64,000 nucleotides of DNA from JAVBJN01 sp031546985. GTDB lineage: Bacteria; Bacteroidota; Bacteroidia; Chitinophagales; Chitinophagaceae. The notes beneath the pieces were generated by a model. It was not told the origin of the DNA. It did no database searches and saw only the letters and a list, made by a program, of their open reading frames with translations. Below are positions 61,231 to 64,000 of the stretch, one piece after another. How positions within the stretch are numbered: position 1 is the first letter of the stretch; every line of letters starts with the position of its first letter. The position numbers were made by a program, and so were the translations under genes. The DNA lies in contig JAVBJN010000026.1 in assembly GCA_031546985.1 (NCBI GenBank), positions 25,642 to 89,641 of the forward strand. Direction: 5' to 3'.

Positions 61231-62573
61231 TAATCAAATTCCACACCCACATAATTGTGCGGGGTAATGGCTTTCAGCTCTTTCTTGATTTTATCGCTCA
61301 CATCCAGGGTGTCTACAAAAGCGTGCATGCTTTCCTGGTTAATGTGGGTAGCGCCACGGGTAAGGGCTTTGAGCGCTTCGTAAGGGTTAGGATAATTCTC
61401 GCGACGCAGCACAGTCTGAATGGCTTCTGCCACTACCGCCCAGTTTTTCTCCAGGTCGGCTTCCAGGGCCGTTTCGTTCAAAATCAGTTTACCCAAGCCT
61501 TTCATCAGCGACTGAATAGCCAGGATGGTGTGGCCCATAGGTACGCCAATATTGCGCAGTACGGTAGAGTCGGTAAGGTCGCGCTGCAGGCGGCTGATGG
61601 GCAGCTTGGCCGACAGGTGCTCAAACAGGGCGTTGGCGATGCCAAAATTGCCTTCTGCGTTTTCAAAATCAATAGGGTTTACTTTATGCGGCATAGCGCT
61701 GCTGCCCACTTCGTCTTTCTTTACCTGCTGCTTAAAGTAATCCATAGAGATATACGTCCAGATGTCGCGGCAAAGATCGGTAAGGATGGTGTTGATGCGT
61801 TTAAGCGCGTCGAATTGGGCGGCCAGGCAGTCATAATGCTCAATCTGGGTGGTGTACTGCATGCGTTGCAGGCCCAGTTTCTTGCTCACAAAATCGTTAC
61901 CGAATTTGGCCCAGTTCTTTTTAGGAAAAGCCACGTTGTGTGCGTTAAAGTTACCGGTAGCGCCACCGAACTTAGCAGTAAAAGGAATAACGGTAAGCAG
62001 CTGAATCTGGTTTTCGAGGCGCTCTACAAATACCATAAACTCCTTGCCCAGTGTGGTTGGTGATGCGGGTTGGCCGTGGGTACGGGCCAGCATGGCTACT
62101 TTTTTCCACTGTTTGGCCATGCTTTTAATGTGCAGGGTAAGGTTGGCTACTTCGGGCAGGTAAATGTTTTCTACCGCATGTTTCCAAAGCATGGGCGTAG
62201 CGGTATTGTTTACATCCTGCGAGGTAAGGCCAAAGTGTACCCACTCCGTTAACTCCGTAAAACCGGCTTTTTTCAGTTTGTCTTTTACAAAATACTCCAC
62301 AGCCTTAACATCGTGGTTGGTGGTTTTTTCGGTGTCCTTGATCTTTTTGGCATCGGCTATGCTAAACTCTTCGTAGATCTTACGCAGCTCATCCTGTTTG
62401 CCTTTGGGCAGGTCAAAGATTTTGGCTTCGCCCAGGGCGATGAAATACTCCACTTCTACCCAAACCCGGTAACGGATAAGGCCGAATTCCGAGAAATAAG
62501 GAGCCAGTTCTTCTACTTTGCTTCTGTAGCGACCGTCAATGGGGGAGATGGCAGTTAAGGCTTGTAATTCCAT
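61227..62573 (-). CDS. purB: Adenylosuccinate lyase
   Basis: A 448-aa cytosolic enzyme of the fumarase/aspartase superfamily. It splits SAICAR to AICAR and adenylosuccinate to AMP in purine synthesis. The family signature SSAMPHKVNPIDFENAEGN holds the catalytic Ser loop, and the catalytic His is in MLARTHGQPASPTTLG. Its start AISPIDGRYRSKVEEL is the E. coli-like PurB N-terminus. The length fits. On the plus strand CAAATTTA at 62627-62634 reads TAAATTTG on minus, a -7 box for it. Confidence 0.96.
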   Translation of the reverse strand: MELQALTAISPIDGRYRSKVEELAPYFSEFGLIRYRVWVEVEYFIALGEAKIFDLPKGKQDELRKIYEEFSIADAKKIKDTEKTTNHDVKAVEYFVKDKLKKAGFTELTEWVHFGLTSQDVNNTATPMLWKHAVENIYLPEVANLTLHIKSMAKQWKKVAMLARTHGQPASPTTLGKEFMVFVERLENQIQLLTVIPFTAKFGGATGNFNAHNVAFPKKNWAKFGNDFVSKKLGLQRMQYTTQIEHYDCLAAQFDALKRINTILTDLCRDIWTYISMDYFKQQVKKDEVGSSAMPHKVNPIDFENAEGNFGIANALFEHLSAKLPISRLQRDLTDSTVLRNIGVPMGHTILAIQSLMKGLGKLILNETALEADLEKNWAVVAEAIQTVLRRENYPNPYEALKALTRGATHINQESMHAFVDTLDVSDKIKKELKAITPHNYVGVEFDY

Positions 62574-62626
62574 GATATTGTAATTAAACGCTATGAATTG
62601 CTATGAAAGGGTTGTGTAAATTGCCG

Positions 62627-62634
62627 CAAATTTA
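62627..62634 (-). promoter_or_regulatory. -7 box of purB (TAAATTTG on minus)
   Basis: It matches TAnnTTTG on the minus strand, about 54 bases upstream of the purB ATG and inside the short spacer to mqnA. Confidence 0.45.
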
Positions 62635-62639
62635 ATCAT

Positions 62640-63392
62640 TTGGACCCTAAGTTTAACGTGGCAGCGGTAAGTTATCTCAATACCAAGCCTCTTTTATACG
62701 GATTTGAAGGACATCCCATACAGGAAAAGATAAACCTGAGCCTCGAAATACCTTCGGTTATTGCCAGCAAACTCATTGATGGATCGGTAGATGTGGGCCT
62801 GGTGCCGGTAGCGGCCATTCCCCGCATTCCCAATGCTAATATTATCTCTGGTTACGGGATTGGCGCCCGTGGCAAAGTGGCTTCGGTATGCATTTTTAGC
62901 CACGAGCCCATCGAAAACATTACCCGTTTGTACCTCGATTTTCATTCCCGTACCTCGGTGCGGCTGGCACAGGTACTGCTTAAGGAATACTGGAAGGTAA
63001 ATGTGGCGCTGTTGCCGGCAGAAGAAGGCTATATTGACCTGATTGAGGGCAACACCGCCGGTGTTATTATTGGCGACCGGGCTTTGCAGCAACTCGAAAA
63101 CTTCCCCTACATCTACGATTTATCGGAGCATTGGACGCTGCACACCGGGCTTCCATTCATTTTTGCAGCCTGGGTGGCAAATAAAACCATGCCCGACGAT
63201 TTTAAGCAGCTTTTTGACGAGGCCAATGCTATTGGTGCGGGTAAAATTGAAGAAGTATCTAAATTATACGAAGTGCCTTACTACGATATTCATCATTACT
63301 ACACCGAAAACATTCACTTTAAGCTTACACCGGAGTATTTTATGGGACTGGAGCTGTTTTTGGAGAAAATAGAGCAGCTGGGGTTGATCTGA
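62640..63392 (+). CDS. mqnA: Chorismate dehydratase MqnA (futalosine menaquinone pathway)
   Basis: A 250-aa cytosolic enzyme converting chorismate to 3-enolpyruvylbenzoate, the first step of the futalosine route. The N-terminus VAAVSYLNTKPLLYGF and DVGLVPVAAIPRI, YRTSVRLAQVLL-like SRTSVRLAQVLL, and LPFIFAAWVAN are MqnA marks. No ATG precedes the domain: the frame is closed by TGA at 62604 and the first ATG is far inside, so TTG 62640 is the start (GTG 62658 is an alternative). It is divergent from purB with a 66-base spacer. Its presence predicts MqnB-D elsewhere. Confidence 0.93.
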   Translation: MDPKFNVAAVSYLNTKPLLYGFEGHPIQEKINLSLEIPSVIASKLIDGSVDVGLVPVAAIPRIPNANIISGYGIGARGKVASVCIFSHEPIENITRLYLDFHSRTSVRLAQVLLKEYWKVNVALLPAEEGYIDLIEGNTAGVIIGDRALQQLENFPYIYDLSEHWTLHTGLPFIFAAWVANKTMPDDFKQLFDEANAIGAGKIEEVSKLYEVPYYDIHHYYTENIHFKLTPEYFMGLELFLEKIEQLGLI

Positions 63393-63414
63393 CGATCGCC
63401 GATCGCTGATCTTC

Positions 63415-63978
63415 GATTGGTGTGAATTTTAAAGAACAGACTTTTGAATTGCTAAAGCATACAATTTGTCATGCTGCGCGAGCGAGGGACGAGTGATATG
63501 CAGGATCTCTGAAAGACTAGCCTTAAGAGGAGATGCTGCTCCCTTTGATTTCGGTTCTGGCTTCGGGCCATATACGTTTACCGGGGCAGCATGACACGAG
63601 GGGATTGGTGTGAATTTTAAAGAAAAGGCTTTTGACGTACTAAAGCATACAATTTGTCATGCTGCGTGAGCGAGGGACGAGCGATATGCAGGATCTCTGA
63701 AAGACTAGCCTTAAGTGGAGATGCTGCTCCCTTTGATTTCAGTTCTGGCTTCGGGCCATATACGTTTACCGGGGCAGCATGAGATGAGGGATTGGTGTGA
63801 ATTTTAAAGAAAAGGCTTTTGAGGTGCTAAAGCATACAATGTGTCATGCTGCGTGAGCGAGGAAAGAGCGATATGCAGGATCTGTGGAAGACTTGCCTTA
63901 AGAGGAGATGCTGCTCCATCAGATTTCGGTTCTGGCTTCGGGCTATCTGCGTTTACCGAGGCAGCATGACACGAGGGG
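63415..63978 (+). repeat. Three tandem copies (188/187 bp) of a palindromic repeat
   Basis: Units begin GATTGGTGTGAATTTTAAAG at 63415, 63603 and 63790. Each unit holds TGTCATGCTGC near its start (63467, 63655, 63842) and its complement GCAGCATGAC or a variant near its end (63586, 63774, 63961), plus an inner pair GATCTC/GAGATGCTGC. The whole unit can fold into a long hairpin. A diverged relative lies at 11160-11275. No open frame has coding character. Confidence 0.92.
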
Positions 63979-64000
63979 AGATCGGAAGAGAACACGTCTG
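63979..64000. other. Illumina TruSeq adapter remnant at contig end
   Basis: AGATCGGAAGAGAACACGTC and the two bases after it match the standard TruSeq adapter start in 21 of 22 positions (A for C at 63991). It is joined directly to the repeat unit, so it is library sequence and not genome. Confidence 0.95.

Overview
The window reads as a draft-assembly contig from a Bacteroidota bacterium, most likely order Chitinophagales (Chitinophagaceae-like). The evidence is: five proteins with C-terminal type IX secretion (T9SS) sorting domains ending in the YPNP-type module; an outer-membrane beta-barrel receptor with a CarboxypepD_reg-like N-terminus; TAnnTTTG -7 promoter boxes close to start codons with few Shine-Dalgarno sequences; a futalosine-route menaquinone gene (mqnA); and families such as DUF4407, DUF6428, DUF6580 and KTSC/J-domain proteins. 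The right end (63979-64000) matches an Illumina TruSeq adapter at 21 of 22 positions, so the window ends at a contig end inside a tandem repeat. Layout: 0-9 kb carries pepD, an XRE regulator, a T9SS cargo protein, and a minus-strand unit of response regulator, histidine kinase, outer-membrane receptor and EamA transporter. 9-15 kb holds a sulfatase with an unusual CTAGR motif, a double SRPBCC protein, a SanA/ElyC-like protein, a damaged small gene, and a J-domain/KTSC protein. 14.6-21.7 kb is a complete RND efflux operon (adaptor, pump, outer-membrane factor) preceded by two small exported hypothetical proteins. 21.8-26.6 kb has a DUF4407 protein, a T9SS protein, an AT-rich stretch with a DinB-like gene that has a Shine-Dalgarno, and tRNA-Leu(CAA). 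26.9-31.9 kb is one giant gene (1655 aa) whose N-terminus carries the MACPF/perforin signature, whose middle looks like an alpha-helical pore former, and whose C-terminus resembles the TULIP/P47 lipid-binding fold. It is the most novel object here. 32-40 kb holds T9SS proteins, an orphan LuxR-type response regulator, a second sulfatase (CTPGR), and an S74 intramolecular-chaperone tail-fibre-like protein. 40-43.3 kb is a six-gene arsenic operon (arsR, DUF6428, arsC, acr3, methyltransferase, periplasmic HMA protein) with a palindromic operator candidate. 43.5-49 kb has a DUF4442 protein, two translationally coupled FAD amine oxidases, and a nucleosidase. 49-58 kb has an ABC exporter, a lectin-like T9SS protein paired with a large Gly/Tyr-rich secreted protein, an SDR, a HEAT-repeat protein and a methyltransferase. 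58.2-59.2 kb is a 3x tandem mosaic repeat. 59.2-63.4 kb is housekeeping: DUF6580, PGI/PMI, yraN, purB, mqnA. The window ends in a 3x tandem palindromic repeat. Interspersed repeats are a theme: a mosaic built on TTCGACAAG..CTCAGG with a removable hairpin module, a GTCATGCTGC/GCAGCATGAC palindrome, a 24-bp TGAGACATTTTTTAGGC motif, and a 21-bp heptad-coding minisatellite. No CRISPR array, complete insertion sequence, rRNA or phage region was seen.
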